Shown: positions 39,700-48,876 of the stretch, piece by piece
Numbering within the stretch: position 1 is the stretch's first letter
Layout of the letters: each line of letters opens with the position of its first letter
Assembly: GCF_003369575.1 (NCBI RefSeq)
Contig: NZ_PIOC01000010.1
Coordinates: 213,376-277,375 of the forward strand
Length of the DNA stretch: 64,000 bases
Direction: 5' to 3'
DNA from: Oceanobacillus arenosus
GTDB taxonomy: Bacteria > Bacillota > Bacilli > Bacillales > Amphibacillaceae
Made by a program: the position numbers and the translations under genes
Notes under the pieces: model-generated
Told to the model about the DNA's origin: nothing
The model's database searches: none
The model's input: only the letters and a program-made list of their open reading frames with translations

Positions 39700-39738
39700 C
39701 TAGACTACAATTACCGATGTGATTGTAGTCTAGGCTTT
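39700..39738 (+). terminator. gatCAB terminator
   Basis: CTAGACTACAAT (39700-39711) pairs perfectly with ATTGTAGTCTAG (39722-39733) and is followed by GCTTTTC. Confidence 0.85.
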
Positions 39739-39826
39739 TCAAAAGCATTCATAAACACTATGATGATAAGTAAAGAATAAGATACTATATACCGTTTGTT
39801 TTGAATGATTATGGGAGGAAAAGGTA

Positions 39827-40732
39827 ATGAAAAAGGCTCGAATCATTTACAATCCAACATCTGGACGTGAAGCAATAAAAAAGGAATTGCCTGCGATTCT
39901 AGAGAGGCTTGAGATTGCTGGATATGAAGCATCAGCTCACGCTACAGTTGGTGAGGGCGATGCAGTAAACGCTGCTAAGCTTGCGGTCGAGAGAGAGTAT
40001 GAACTTGTTATTGCTGCAGGTGGAGATGGGACAATTAATGAGGTAATCCATGGCATGGCGGAACAGGATCATCGTCCGAAACTGGGAATCATTCCAGTTG
40101 GGACAACAAATGACTTTGCCAGGGCACTGCATATTCCACGTGATATAATGAAAGCTGTCGATATTATTTTAGCAGGAAATTCCATGTTGTTGGATGTTGG
40201 TAAAGTAAATGATCAGCATTTTATCAATATTGCTGGTGGTGGAAGACTTACGGAATTAACGTATGATGTCCCAATTAAATTGAAGACGATGCTTGGCCAA
40301 TTGGCTTATTATGTAAAGGGAATAGAGATGCTCCCATCCCTAAAGCCAGCACGCACGAAAATCGAATATGACGGTAATGTAATCGATGAAGATATTATGT
40401 TATTCCTCGTTTCGAATTCTAATTCTGTTGGTGGATTTGAGAAGCTTGCGCCAGGTGCTAAGCTAAACGATGGCTACTTCGACTTACTTATTCTTCGGGA
40501 AACAAATTTGGCGGAGTTCATTCGGATTGTCACTCTAGCATTACGTGGTGCACATTTGGATGATAAAAATGTCATCTATGCCCAAGCAAAACATATTAAA
40601 GTAACACCACACGAAAAAATGCAATTAAATATCGATGGCGAATACGGTGGATTACTGCCAGGAGAATTTATCAACCTGCAGCAACATATCGAATTTATCG
40701 TGCCAGAGGAATATATGGAGAAGGAAGGCTAA
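39827..40732 (+). CDS. dgkB: Diacylglycerol kinase
   Basis: The 301-residue protein carries the diacylglycerol-kinase catalytic motif AAGGDGTINEVIHGMAEQ (near 64-81), PVGTTNDFARAL, and LAPGAKLNDGYFDLLI. This is the soluble YerQ/DgkB type that returns diacylglycerol from lipoteichoic acid synthesis to phospholipid. Position after gatCAB matches B. subtilis. It starts at ATG 39827 after GGGAGGAAAAGG. Confidence 0.92.
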   Translation: MKKARIIYNPTSGREAIKKELPAILERLEIAGYEASAHATVGEGDAVNAAKLAVEREYELVIAAGGDGTINEVIHGMAEQDHRPKLGIIPVGTTNDFARALHIPRDIMKAVDIILAGNSMLLDVGKVNDQHFINIAGGGRLTELTYDVPIKLKTMLGQLAYYVKGIEMLPSLKPARTKIEYDGNVIDEDIMLFLVSNSNSVGGFEKLAPGAKLNDGYFDLLILRETNLAEFIRIVTLALRGAHLDDKNVIYAQAKHIKVTPHEKMQLNIDGEYGGLLPGEFINLQQHIEFIVPEEYMEKEG

Positions 40733-40830
40733 GCAATGATTTAGTCTTTCTTCTTTTTATTTTACGGATAGACCGTAATCATGAGGGTGGAGTTAACAAC
40801 AGGAGAGCTTATCATCGCCAAGGAAATTGT

Positions 40831-41250
40831 TATATCAGCAGAAGAAAGAATATATCGCCCAGAGAGAAAATAAATCAGCAGAGGAAAGAATATATCGTCC
40901 AGAGAGAAAATAAATCAGCAGGAGGAAGAATATATCGCCCGGAGAGAAAATAAATCAGCAGGAGAAAGAATATATCGACCAGAGAGAAAATAAATCAGCA
41001 GGAGAAAGAATATATCGCACGGAGAGAAAATAAATCAGCAGGAGAAAGAATATATCGCCCGGAGAAAAGATAAATCAGCAGGAGGAAGAATATATCGTCC
41101 GGAGAAAAGATATATCAGCAGAAGAAAGAATATATCGCCCGGAGAGAAAATAAATCAGCAGGAGAAAGAATATATCGCCCGGAGAAAAGATAAATCAGCA
41201 GGAGAAAGAATATATCGTCTGGAGAAAAAATAAATCAGCAGGAGAAAGAA
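40831..41250 (+). repeat. Tandem repeat: 21 units of 20 bp arranged as a 40-bp period
   Basis: Two related 20-mers alternate: TATATCGCCCGGAGAGAAAA and TAAATCAGCAGGAGAAAGAA, about 14 of 20 bases alike. Together they make a 40-bp period repeated 10.5 times without a break. Units differ by a few substitutions (GCCC, GTCC, GACC, GCAC; GAGAGAAAA or GAGAAAAGA). There are no unique spacers, and all frames meet TAA within three periods, so it is neither CRISPR nor coding. It fills the space between the convergent dgkB and fruA genes. A related degenerate stretch may start near 40801. Confidence 0.9.
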
Positions 41251-41275
41251 TAGCAAGCAAACCTATTTAAAGTAC

Positions 41276-41313
41276 TGCAAAAAAGGAGATAGATCCCAGC
41301 AGATCTATCTCCT
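41276..41313 (-). terminator. fru operon terminator
   Basis: AGGAGATAGATC (41284-41295) pairs perfectly with GATCTATCTCCT (41302-41313). On the minus strand TTTTTT follows directly, ending the fruR-fruK-fruA transcript. Confidence 0.88.
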
Positions 41314-41323
41314 CTAAAACATA

Positions 41324-43207
41324 TTATCTTACAGGCCTCTTCCAAAGTCCGAGAATAATTGCAGCCACGAAAGTACCAATTACAAGTGCTAATAAGAATA
41401 ACAGTGCATGATCTGCTAACGCAACAACAAAGATTCCACCATGTGGTGCAGGGATTGCTGTGTTCCAGAATTGTGTTAAACCACCAGCAACAGCAGCGCC
41501 AATTACGGACGATACAATAATACGCAATGGATCTGCAGCTGCGAATGGGATTGCTCCTTCAGTGATGAAGGAAAGACCCATGACATAGTTTGTTAACCCA
41601 GATTTATGTTCTTCTTCTGTAAATTTATTTCTGAATAGAGTAGAAGCCACCGCGATTGCTAATGGTGGAACCATTCCACCTGCCATAACAGCTGCCATTA
41701 AACTTCCATCACCAGTGTCTGTAAATATTCCAATCGAGAAGGCATATGCTGCCTTGTTGAAAGGACCACCCATATCGATTGCCATCATGCCACCGAGAAT
41801 TACACCAAGAATAACTGCATTTCCTGTTCCAAGATTTTGTAAGAAATTGATCATTGCTGTATTAATACCCGAAAAAATTGGACCGAAAACGAAATACATG
41901 AGTAGGCCAGTTAGGAAAAGCCCTAGAACTGGATAAATTAAGATTGGTTTTAGACCTTCTAATGACCTTGGTAAGCCACGGAAAAGTCGTTTCAGTAAAA
42001 TGACGAGATAACCAGCTAAGAAACCGGCAACTAATCCACCAAGAAATCCTGCATTACTATTAACTGCAATCAGTCCACCGACCATACCAGGCATTAAACC
42101 AGGACGGTCCGCAATACTCATTGCAATAAATCCAGCAAAAATTGGAATTAGGAAGGAGAAGGCATTACCACCAATTGAATTCAGAAAAGTAAAAACGCCA
42201 CTATCTTTGCCAAGAACACTTTCAACTAAGAAAGAAATTGCTAGTAGTATCCCACCACCAACAACGAATGGGAGCATATTGGAAATACCATTCATTAAAT
42301 CTTTATAAATTGTACCCCAGACAGAAGTTGACTTCTCCACTTTGTCAGATGATTTATCATTGCTATCTCCATGATAAATTGGGGCATCTTGATTGATTGC
42401 TTTCGTGATTAATTCCTCTGTCTTATTGATACCATCCGTTACAGGCCGATCGATTAGATGCTTACCAGAAAATCGACTTAAATCAACTTTTTTACTAGCA
42501 GCAATAATGACTGCTTCTGCTTTCTCAATTTCTGAAGCTGTTAAAGCATGTTTCGCACCTTCAGATCCCTGCGTTTCAACGCGAATATCAACATTCATCT
42601 CTGCTGCTTTTTTCTTTAATGCATCCTCAGCCATATATGTGTGGGCAATTCCAGTTGGACAGGCAGTAATCGCAACGATGAAGGGCTTTTGCTGAGAGTT
42701 GTCAGATGCTTGCTTCGCCGCTTGTGCCTGCTCTTTTTCATGTTCATTTTTTTCAGCTTCTGCTTGATTGAAAATGGCATGCACTTCATCTGGAGAAGTC
42801 GCTTGCTTTAATTTATCAACAAATTCCTTTTCAATTAATAATCTGGAAAGTGCTGCTAATGTTTGTAAATGAGTGTCATTTGCACCATCTGGAACAGCAA
42901 TCATGAAGAACAAAAATGCTGGTTGCCCGTCAAGTGATTCATATTCTACCCCTTTATTGCTTTTAGCGAAAAGTACAGTTGGTTTATTAACCGCTTTGTT
43001 CTTCGCATGTGGCATCGCGATTCCATCACCAAGACCTGTTGTTGACTGTGCTTCGCGGTTCATGATCCCTTCTTTAAATGTTTCGCGATCATTGATCACG
43101 CCATTATTCATGAGACTGTTTATCATCTCATCTATGACAGGCTCTTTTGTTGTTGCTTCAAGATCCATAATCATAATGTCTTTTCTTAATACATCTGTTA
43201 TTTTCAA
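41324..43207 (-). CDS. fruA: PTS fructose transporter subunit IIABC
   Basis: About 627 residues hold three PTS parts in one chain: EIIA with the phospho-His in GIAMPHAKN (near residue 65), EIIB with Cys in ITACPTGIAHTYMAEDALKK, and a C-terminal EIIC with about nine membrane segments (for example GMVGGLIAVNSNAGFLGGLV). It imports fructose as fructose-1-phosphate. TTG 43207 was chosen as start: MKITDVLRKDIM matches FruA N-termini, and AAAGGATGG lies at the right distance, whereas ATG 43216 overlaps that site. Confidence 0.94.
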   Translation of the reverse strand: MKITDVLRKDIMIMDLEATTKEPVIDEMINSLMNNGVINDRETFKEGIMNREAQSTTGLGDGIAMPHAKNKAVNKPTVLFAKSNKGVEYESLDGQPAFLFFMIAVPDGANDTHLQTLAALSRLLIEKEFVDKLKQATSPDEVHAIFNQAEAEKNEHEKEQAQAAKQASDNSQQKPFIVAITACPTGIAHTYMAEDALKKKAAEMNVDIRVETQGSEGAKHALTASEIEKAEAVIIAASKKVDLSRFSGKHLIDRPVTDGINKTEELITKAINQDAPIYHGDSNDKSSDKVEKSTSVWGTIYKDLMNGISNMLPFVVGGGILLAISFLVESVLGKDSGVFTFLNSIGGNAFSFLIPIFAGFIAMSIADRPGLMPGMVGGLIAVNSNAGFLGGLVAGFLAGYLVILLKRLFRGLPRSLEGLKPILIYPVLGLFLTGLLMYFVFGPIFSGINTAMINFLQNLGTGNAVILGVILGGMMAIDMGGPFNKAAYAFSIGIFTDTGDGSLMAAVMAGGMVPPLAIAVASTLFRNKFTEEEHKSGLTNYVMGLSFITEGAIPFAAADPLRIIVSSVIGAAVAGGLTQFWNTAIPAPHGGIFVVALADHALLFLLALVIGTFVAAIILGLWKRPVR

Positions 43208-43250
43208 GGCTACCATCCTTTTTTTATCAAATATGTTTGTAGTTCGAGCC

Positions 43251-44162
43251 CTAGATACGCGTTACTTTCACCTTATCAAGTAATGAGAGAATGTCATTTT
43301 TCTTCGCAAGGTCATTTGAAAATGCTGTTGCACTGCCGGAAGCAAGTCCCATTTTAAAGGCAGTTTCAACATCCCCTGTTTTCCGATATTCGCCAATAAA
43401 TCCTGCAATCATCGAGTCACCTGCACCGACAGAGTTTTTCACTTCACCACTAGGACTGATCCCTTGATAAACTGCATCCTCTGTAAATAGTAATGCACCA
43501 TCACCAGCCATTGAAACAATGACATTTTTCGCACCTAATTCCAATAATTGCTTTCCATAATGTAAAATATCTTCTTTTTTACTGAAGGTTACATCAAATA
43601 GTTGCTGAAGTTCTTCTAAATTTGGTTTCACGAGTAATGGGCCATAAGGTAAAACGGATTTCAATGCATCGCCAGTCGTATCAATTACAAATTCTGCACC
43701 AGATGCAATCATTCGTTTCACTAGTTGTTCATAATAATCCTTTGGTAGCGCTTTGGGCATGCTACCAGATAGAGCAATCATATCCTCACTTGATACTTTT
43801 TCCACTTTATCTAAAAGCAGATTTGCTTCTGCCACAGAAATTACCGGTCCTTTTCCATTGATTTCCGTTTCAGAATCAGCTTTCAGCTTAATATTAATTC
43901 TTGTATCTTCTTGAATGTTAACGAAATCGGTGTTTACGTTATCGCGTGATAACCAATTTGTAATAAATTCCCCTGTAAAGCCGCCAATAAAGCCAAGTGC
44001 AGTTGTACCTACTTCTAATTCGTGAAGGATACGGGAAACATTAATCCCTTTTCCGCCTGGCAGCTTTAGGTCACTGCTCATATAGTTTAGTTCACCAAGC
44101 TTTACATCATCTGCATGAACGATATAATCAATCGATGGATTGAGTGTCACTGTATAGATCAT
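43251..44162 (-). CDS. fruK: 1-phosphofructokinase
   Basis: The 303-residue PfkB-family kinase begins MIYTVTLNPSIDYIVHADDV, contains LPGGKGINVSRIL and ends with the ATP/catalytic motif NSVGAGDSMIAGFIGEY. It phosphorylates fructose-1-phosphate to fructose-1,6-bisphosphate. Its ATG overlaps the fruR stop by 4 bp, and fruA follows after a short gap, the usual fruRKA order. Confidence 0.95.
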   Translation of the reverse strand: MIYTVTLNPSIDYIVHADDVKLGELNYMSSDLKLPGGKGINVSRILHELEVGTTALGFIGGFTGEFITNWLSRDNVNTDFVNIQEDTRINIKLKADSETEINGKGPVISVAEANLLLDKVEKVSSEDMIALSGSMPKALPKDYYEQLVKRMIASGAEFVIDTTGDALKSVLPYGPLLVKPNLEELQQLFDVTFSKKEDILHYGKQLLELGAKNVIVSMAGDGALLFTEDAVYQGISPSGEVKNSVGAGDSMIAGFIGEYRKTGDVETAFKMGLASGSATAFSNDLAKKNDILSLLDKVKVTRI

Positions 44163-44908
44163 TGCTTCGCCTCCATAATTTCTGTTTTTTGTTTAAAGGA
44201 ATCAATGTTTCCCTTTATTTCATCCGTAATGATTGTGACTTCCTCCAAGTCACATACATTCGCGAAATTTACTTTATTCCATTTGCTCTGGTCCGCCAAC
44301 ATATATGTAATCGAAGCCTGTTTAATTGCTAAGCTCTTTAATGCTGCTTCCTCAGGATCCGGTGTTGTACAGCCAAATTCACGGTCAATTCCATTAATAC
44401 CTAAGAATGTTTTATTAAACCGATAATTCCTTAATTCATTAAAGCTTGTAGGACCAATGATTGCTTTTGTTGAAGGTTTAATTTTTCCACCAATAAGATA
44501 GGTAGTGATATTCCTGTCTGTAAGTAAAGAAGCATGTAGAATACCATTCGTTACAACAGTAATATTCCCATTTTCAATATAATCAATCATTGCTAACGTC
44601 GTTGTACCAGCATCAATAAAAACAATATCATTCTTCTCAATGAGGGAAGCGGCGAGCTTCGCAATGGCTACCTTTTCCTGAACGTTTTTGAGTGTTTTCT
44701 CATTATTTGATAACTCATCATCTAGTCGGTAGATTCGTTTTGCTCCACCGTGAACACGTCTTAACTCCCCGTTCTTCTCTAGTTGATCAAGGTCCCGTCT
44801 AATGGTAGATTCCGAGCATTGAAGCGCCATCATTAATTCATGCATTTTTACGATACCATTATGTTTTAATTCATTTAATATGAAAGCATATCGTTCTTCT
44901 GTTAACAT
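44159..44908 (-). CDS. fruR: DeoR-family fructose operon repressor
   Basis: The product of about 249 residues starts MLTEERYAFILNELKHNGIV at ATG 44908, directly after GGAGGTTTACT; a longer frame has no ribosome site. The N-terminal helix-turn-helix reads CSESTIRRDLDQLEKNGELR and RVHGGA; the C-terminal sugar-phosphate sensor has DAGTTTLAMIDYI. It should repress the operon until fructose-1-phosphate is present. First gene of fruRKA, so autoregulation is likely. Confidence 0.92.
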   Translation of the reverse strand: MLTEERYAFILNELKHNGIVKMHELMMALQCSESTIRRDLDQLEKNGELRRVHGGAKRIYRLDDELSNNEKTLKNVQEKVAIAKLAASLIEKNDIVFIDAGTTTLAMIDYIENGNITVVTNGILHASLLTDRNITTYLIGGKIKPSTKAIIGPTSFNELRNYRFNKTFLGINGIDREFGCTTPDPEEAALKSLAIKQASITYMLADQSKWNKVNFANVCDLEEVTIITDEIKGNIDSFKQKTEIMEAKQ

Positions 44909-45069
44909 AGTAAACCTCCAATTCAGTATTTTACCATTAAAATCGTTCAAAAACAATCATTGTATTTTGGTTGTATGTAAGAGAAATAAATAAATAATCT
45001 TTTTAGTGTAGGGGTCCATAAACTTTGTTTCGTCTATTATAATAGAGATGCCTGAAGGGGGGGTGAAGT

Positions 45070-45618
45070 GTGGATGAAACATTAATTGAAAAAGCGAAGA
45101 ATGGTAATGATCATGCTTTCCGGCTGCTCGTTGAAAAGTATCGAGCACAAATCTACAAAAGTGTTTATCCTGTTTTGCGCAATCAAAAGGATGCAGAGGA
45201 CGCGGCACAAGAAGTGTTTCTGAAAATCTATACTTCTCTCCCGAAGTATGAAAACCAAGGTTTTAAAACATGGATAACCAGAATAGCCGTGAATCATGCG
45301 ATTGACATAAGGCGTAAAAAGGTAAGAAGACGTGAAGAGAGTGCAAACGATATGGAACCTATTGAGCACGAAGCTTCGCAAGTAGAAAAGAGTACGGAAC
45401 AAACGATAATCGAAAAAGAGAGAAAACAATATATTAGAAGCCGATTAGAAGAACTTCCAGAATCGTATCGTGGAATTATCATTGGATTTTACATAATGGA
45501 AAAAACGTATCAGCAATTGGCCGAGGAGCAGCAGGTTCAAGTAAAAACGATTGAAACAAAACTATATCGTGCTAGAAAGTGGATGAAAAAACATTGGAAG
45601 GAGAATGATTTTTCATGA
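45070..45618 (+). CDS. ECF-type sigma factor
   Basis: The 182-residue protein has sigma region 2 (YRAQIYKSVYPVLRNQKDAE, AAQEVFLKIYTSLPKYENQG, FKTWITRIAVNHAIDIRRKK) and region 4 (LEELPESYRGIIIGFYIMEK, TYQQLAEEQQVQVKTIETKL). It starts at GTG 45070 after a G-rich site (GGGGGGGTGAA). It is the first of four overlapping genes. A CGTC motif at about 45031 fits an ECF -10 element, so autoregulation is plausible. The subgroup (SigX, SigV, SigY or YlaC) cannot be decided from sequence alone. Confidence 0.88.
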   Translation: MDETLIEKAKNGNDHAFRLLVEKYRAQIYKSVYPVLRNQKDAEDAAQEVFLKIYTSLPKYENQGFKTWITRIAVNHAIDIRRKKVRRREESANDMEPIEHEASQVEKSTEQTIIEKERKQYIRSRLEELPESYRGIIIGFYIMEKTYQQLAEEQQVQVKTIETKLYRARKWMKKHWKENDFS

Positions 45619-46073
45619 AACACATCCAATATGAAGAGTGGCTTTCCTATATAGAAGATACATTAGATGAAAAGACACGTGAGCACTATGAGAATCACCT
45701 CTATGATTGTGATGCATGTATGTCACTCTACCTAGAGGCAATCGAAGCAATGGAACAGAAAATCCCAGTGATGGCTACGAATGCAACCTTTACGGATGAA
45801 GTGATGCAGAAAATATCAGATGATCAAAAGCAAGAATCGAAAGTAAAAACGGCTAAATCGAGCTTTTATCAGAAAGCAATCGTGCATTATGTTGTTGCTG
45901 CAGCAATTACACTTTTCCTTATGTCGCAGGGGGCATTTTCACAGCTAATGAATGTAGTTACAGACTTTGAAGCATCTAATAAAAATGAAACGTCAATTTT
46001 TACAAACATGCTGGATCAATCTGCTTCGATTATCGATAAATTTGAAATGAAAACAGAGAAGGGTGAACAATAA
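45615..46073 (+). CDS. Anti-sigma factor with zinc-finger motif
   Basis: The 152-residue protein overlaps the sigma gene by 4 bp. Near residues 27-34 it has HLYDCDAC, the HxxxCxxC zinc anti-sigma motif, in a helical N-terminal domain (HIQYEEWLSYIEDTLDEKTR). One membrane segment lies near residues 93-113 (HYVVAAAITLFLMSQGAF), followed by a short outside tail. It should hold the sigma factor at the membrane until a signal, probably envelope stress, triggers proteolysis. Confidence 0.85.
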   Translation: MKHIQYEEWLSYIEDTLDEKTREHYENHLYDCDACMSLYLEAIEAMEQKIPVMATNATFTDEVMQKISDDQKQESKVKTAKSSFYQKAIVHYVVAAAITLFLMSQGAFSQLMNVVTDFEASNKNETSIFTNMLDQSASIIDKFEMKTEKGEQ

Positions 46074-47146
46074 TGAATAAGAAAAATCCAATTATCGCGT
46101 TTTTACTGGCATTTTTCCCTGGTGGGGGATTGTTTTATTTAGGAAAAATACGGGGTATCTTTTATACGCTTACTGTGTTTGGATTGCCAATTATGGCATT
46201 AGCAATTCACAGTATTATTGGTAATTTCGAATTGCCATTTTTAATAATCGCTTTGGCATTCGGATTATATTTTATTAATTTTATCGATACCGCCGTAACA
46301 GCCTCACGCCTTTATCATTCTAAAGGCGATGTAGAAGAAGGAAGTATGACTCAAAATCCAGAGTCCGAGCGATTTTTTACAATAGTTTTATCCTTTGTTC
46401 CTGGGCTTGGGCATTTCCAATTAGGCTTGGTGAATCGTGGCCTTACGCTACTCGTTACATTTATTGGCTTAGCGGTAATGGTTGTCTTTGTTACTGCACT
46501 ATCCAGCCGCAGTGAGTTTCTTTTATTTTTGGCATTTTTACCGATTATTTGGGTATATGGATTCTTCGATGTAATGCAACAATTAACAAAAAAACAAGCT
46601 GGTGAGGAATTGATGGATCGCTCGATTATGGAAGAATTCGAGATGCGCCAGGATGATGGGAAAAAGAGCAAGACGCTTGCAATATTATTATCGATTTTCC
46701 CAGGTGCTGGCCATCTTTATCTAGGACTGCAAAGAAGAGGGATTCAGTTAATGGCAGGCTTTCTCTTTTCTATTTACATACTCGATGTATTAAGGCTAAG
46801 TATTTTCTTATTCCTAATTCCAATCATCTGGTTTTATAGCTTCTTTGATGGGTTACAAAAAGCTTCAAGATATGGTAAAGAAGCAATTGAGGACATACCT
46901 GTTATTTCCTATTTTATCAATCATCAAAAGTGGGTCGGTATCGGCCTCGTATTGCTTGGGCTTTATTATATATTTGCAGATATGGTCATTCCAGCAATCA
47001 CACCAGTTGTTGAACGGATGCTGAATTTTAATGTCCAACATTGGTTCTATAGTTATTTCCAAACAACGGTTGTTTGTCTGCTACTGATTGGCGGCGGAAT
47101 TAAGCTTATCGCTGGCAATAAGCGAAAGAGGGAGGGTAAAGAATGA
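46073..47146 (+). CDS. Polytopic membrane protein with three TM2-like repeats
   Basis: The 357-residue protein has roughly nine membrane segments. Three copies of an F(x)PGxGxxxLGxxxRG motif are visible: FFPGGGLFYLGKIRG (about 14-28), FVPGLGHFQLGLVNRG (about 108-123) and IFPGAGHLYLGLQRRG (about 207-222). This resembles the TM2 domain pattern repeated three times, which implies internal triplication. It starts one base inside the anti-sigma stop and overlaps the next gene by 4 bp. The role is unknown; as a member of the operon it is probably involved in sensing or answering envelope stress. Confidence 0.72.
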   Translation: MNKKNPIIAFLLAFFPGGGLFYLGKIRGIFYTLTVFGLPIMALAIHSIIGNFELPFLIIALAFGLYFINFIDTAVTASRLYHSKGDVEEGSMTQNPESERFFTIVLSFVPGLGHFQLGLVNRGLTLLVTFIGLAVMVVFVTALSSRSEFLLFLAFLPIIWVYGFFDVMQQLTKKQAGEELMDRSIMEEFEMRQDDGKKSKTLAILLSIFPGAGHLYLGLQRRGIQLMAGFLFSIYILDVLRLSIFLFLIPIIWFYSFFDGLQKASRYGKEAIEDIPVISYFINHQKWVGIGLVLLGLYYIFADMVIPAITPVVERMLNFNVQHWFYSYFQTTVVCLLLIGGGIKLIAGNKRKREGKE

Positions 47147-48042
47147 GAACATGGCGTGTTGGCAGTATTTCGATGGGGATTGCACTTCTTATGTTAGGCA
47201 TCGTGCTCCTATTATCGCAAGTTCTTCATATAGAAGCAGTCACAATCCTGCTAACATGGTGGCCAATCATCTTAATTATTTTAGGTGGAGAGATTCTTCT
47301 ATACCTCTTTTTGTCGAAACAGGAAAAGGCAAAGGTGAAGTACGACTTTATTAGTATTTTCTTTGTAGGTATCATTGGAATGGCTGGCATTGGCTTGACG
47401 ATTCTTACAACGACAGGGATTCTTGATAAAGTGAATAACTGGGCAAATATCGAAACAAAAACATTGCATCTCCCTGAATATGCAGCGGCAATTGATGAAG
47501 AAATCTCAAGAATTGTTGTCAATACGGGAAATCACGCTGTTACGTTTGAAGATAGTCAGCCAGATAATGTGAACATATTTGGTTCCTATCGCACGCAAAT
47601 ACTAGATAAAGAGGCGACGATCAAATCACAGGATGATTATTTAGTTATAAAAGAGCAAGGGGATACATTATATATCGATTTTAAGGAGGTATACAGCCTT
47701 CCGCAGCCATTTAATGACCCGGTACATTTATCTGCTACGATTCTAATTCCATCAGATCTGCAATTGGAGGTAACTGGCAATTATAATTCTATTAATTTAA
47801 AGCCAAGAAATATCACGAAAGCATGGATCGTCAATCACGTTGCCGATGTAAATATGCTTATTGGTCAGGATGCAAATGTGCTGATTGAAGCAAATGATGT
47901 TTACGAATTAAATGGGGATGACTGGGAGAATCGTTCTTCCAAGCAAGATGATGCACTGCATTCAGGTACGATGAAAATTGGCGAAGGGAAAGCTACCCTT
48001 TCGATTACTGATGCAGAGGGTGTATCAGTATCTGTGCCGTAG
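47143..48042 (+). CDS. LiaF-like membrane-anchored protein
   Basis: The 299-residue protein has three N-terminal membrane segments (MGIALLMLGIVLLLSQVL, WWPIILIILGGEILLYLFL, FFVGIIGMAGIGLTILTTTG), then an outside domain of alternating beta strands (ISRIVVNTGNHAVTFEDSQP, VHLSATILIPSDLQLEVTGN). The layout WWPIILIILGGE plus a beta-helix-like domain resembles LiaF/DUF5668 and DUF4097 cell-wall stress proteins. It is the fourth, overlapping gene of the sigma operon. Confidence 0.7.
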   Translation: MRTWRVGSISMGIALLMLGIVLLLSQVLHIEAVTILLTWWPIILIILGGEILLYLFLSKQEKAKVKYDFISIFFVGIIGMAGIGLTILTTTGILDKVNNWANIETKTLHLPEYAAAIDEEISRIVVNTGNHAVTFEDSQPDNVNIFGSYRTQILDKEATIKSQDDYLVIKEQGDTLYIDFKEVYSLPQPFNDPVHLSATILIPSDLQLEVTGNYNSINLKPRNITKAWIVNHVADVNMLIGQDANVLIEANDVYELNGDDWENRSSKQDDALHSGTMKIGEGKATLSITDAEGVSVSVP

Positions 48043-48174
48043 TCTTAATGGATTTTTAAATGAGAATGTAGGGAGCAGTATTGCTCTCTATTTTTTTTCT
48101 TTTTTTTTTTGACTATATTTTTGATAAACGCAAACATTTGTTCTATAATAGTGATAAATATTAGGGGGGAGACA

Positions 48175-48750
48175 ATGCAGTCAAATCTAACAAAAAATAT
48201 AAGTATAGATAAATTTAGAGACTTTTACTGGCTAAAAGAAGAGCTGCAATCATTTTGCAGAGAAAATGGAATTAGTGCGTCAGGTTCTAAATTAGAGATT
48301 GCCGATAGGATTGAAGTCTATCTTCTTACAGGTGAAATAAAAAATCCTTCCAGAAAAGCGGCGAGGGCCGGAAAAACAGGGAAGCAAACAGAACTAAGCC
48401 TTGATACAGTTATTACGGAGAACCACCGCTGCAGTCAGGAGGTACGGGCCTTTTTCCAGTCGGTTATTCCTAAATTTCATTTTTCTACTTATATTCAAGA
48501 TTACTTTAAGAATAATACTGGAAAAACATACAGAGATGCAGTAGATGCTTGGTATGAAGAGGAGAAGCGCAAAAAGGATCCTACTTACAAGAAGAAAATT
48601 GCTCCCCAATTTGAGTACAATCAATTTATTCGTGATTTTTTCGCTGACTCGAAAAATATAGGGAAGAATCGTGAGGAAGCAATTTCTGCTTGGAAAGAGA
48701 TTAAACAGCTTCCTGGGAGTAATAAATATAACCCTGATAAGAATCTGTAG
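48175..48750 (+). CDS. SAP-domain protein (DUF6434-like)
   Basis: The product of about 191 residues starts MQSNLTKNISIDKFRDFYWL at ATG 48175 after GGGGGGAGA. A SAP-type helical motif appears as KEELQSFCRENGISASGSKL and EIADRIEVYLLTGEI (about 21-55), typical of nucleic-acid binding. A middle and C-terminal part with repeated IQDYFKNNTGKTYRDAVDAW and RDFFADSKNIGKNREEAISA is an internal duplication. Proteins of this build are common in Bacillaceae; their function is unknown. Single gene. Confidence 0.7.
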   Translation: MQSNLTKNISIDKFRDFYWLKEELQSFCRENGISASGSKLEIADRIEVYLLTGEIKNPSRKAARAGKTGKQTELSLDTVITENHRCSQEVRAFFQSVIPKFHFSTYIQDYFKNNTGKTYRDAVDAWYEEEKRKKDPTYKKKIAPQFEYNQFIRDFFADSKNIGKNREEAISAWKEIKQLPGSNKYNPDKNL

Positions 48751-48815
48751 ATGATATTTTAGTTTAGTATCTTGATAGAGGAGAATCAGAGCCTTTTCCT
48801 AATAAATTCCACGAA

Positions 48816-48844
48816 CCTTTAGCAGAGAAATCTTCTGCTAAAGG
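48816..48844. repeat. Inverted repeat between convergent genes
   Basis: CCTTTAGCAGA (48816-48826) pairs perfectly with TCTGCTAAAGG (48834-48844). There is no T tract on either side, so a terminator role is uncertain though the position between convergent genes suits one. Confidence 0.45.
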
Positions 48845-48876
48845 AAAGGGCAAGAAAATTATCCTTAGGGGCTGAC

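Noticed and set aside
40831-41250. Possible CRISPR array
   Set aside because: Period is regular but there are no unique spacers; both halves of the 40-bp unit are repeated and related to each other, and no cas genes are near.
44915-44960. Catabolite-response element before fruR
   Set aside because: The sequence around TTGAACGATTTT does not match the cre consensus well enough.
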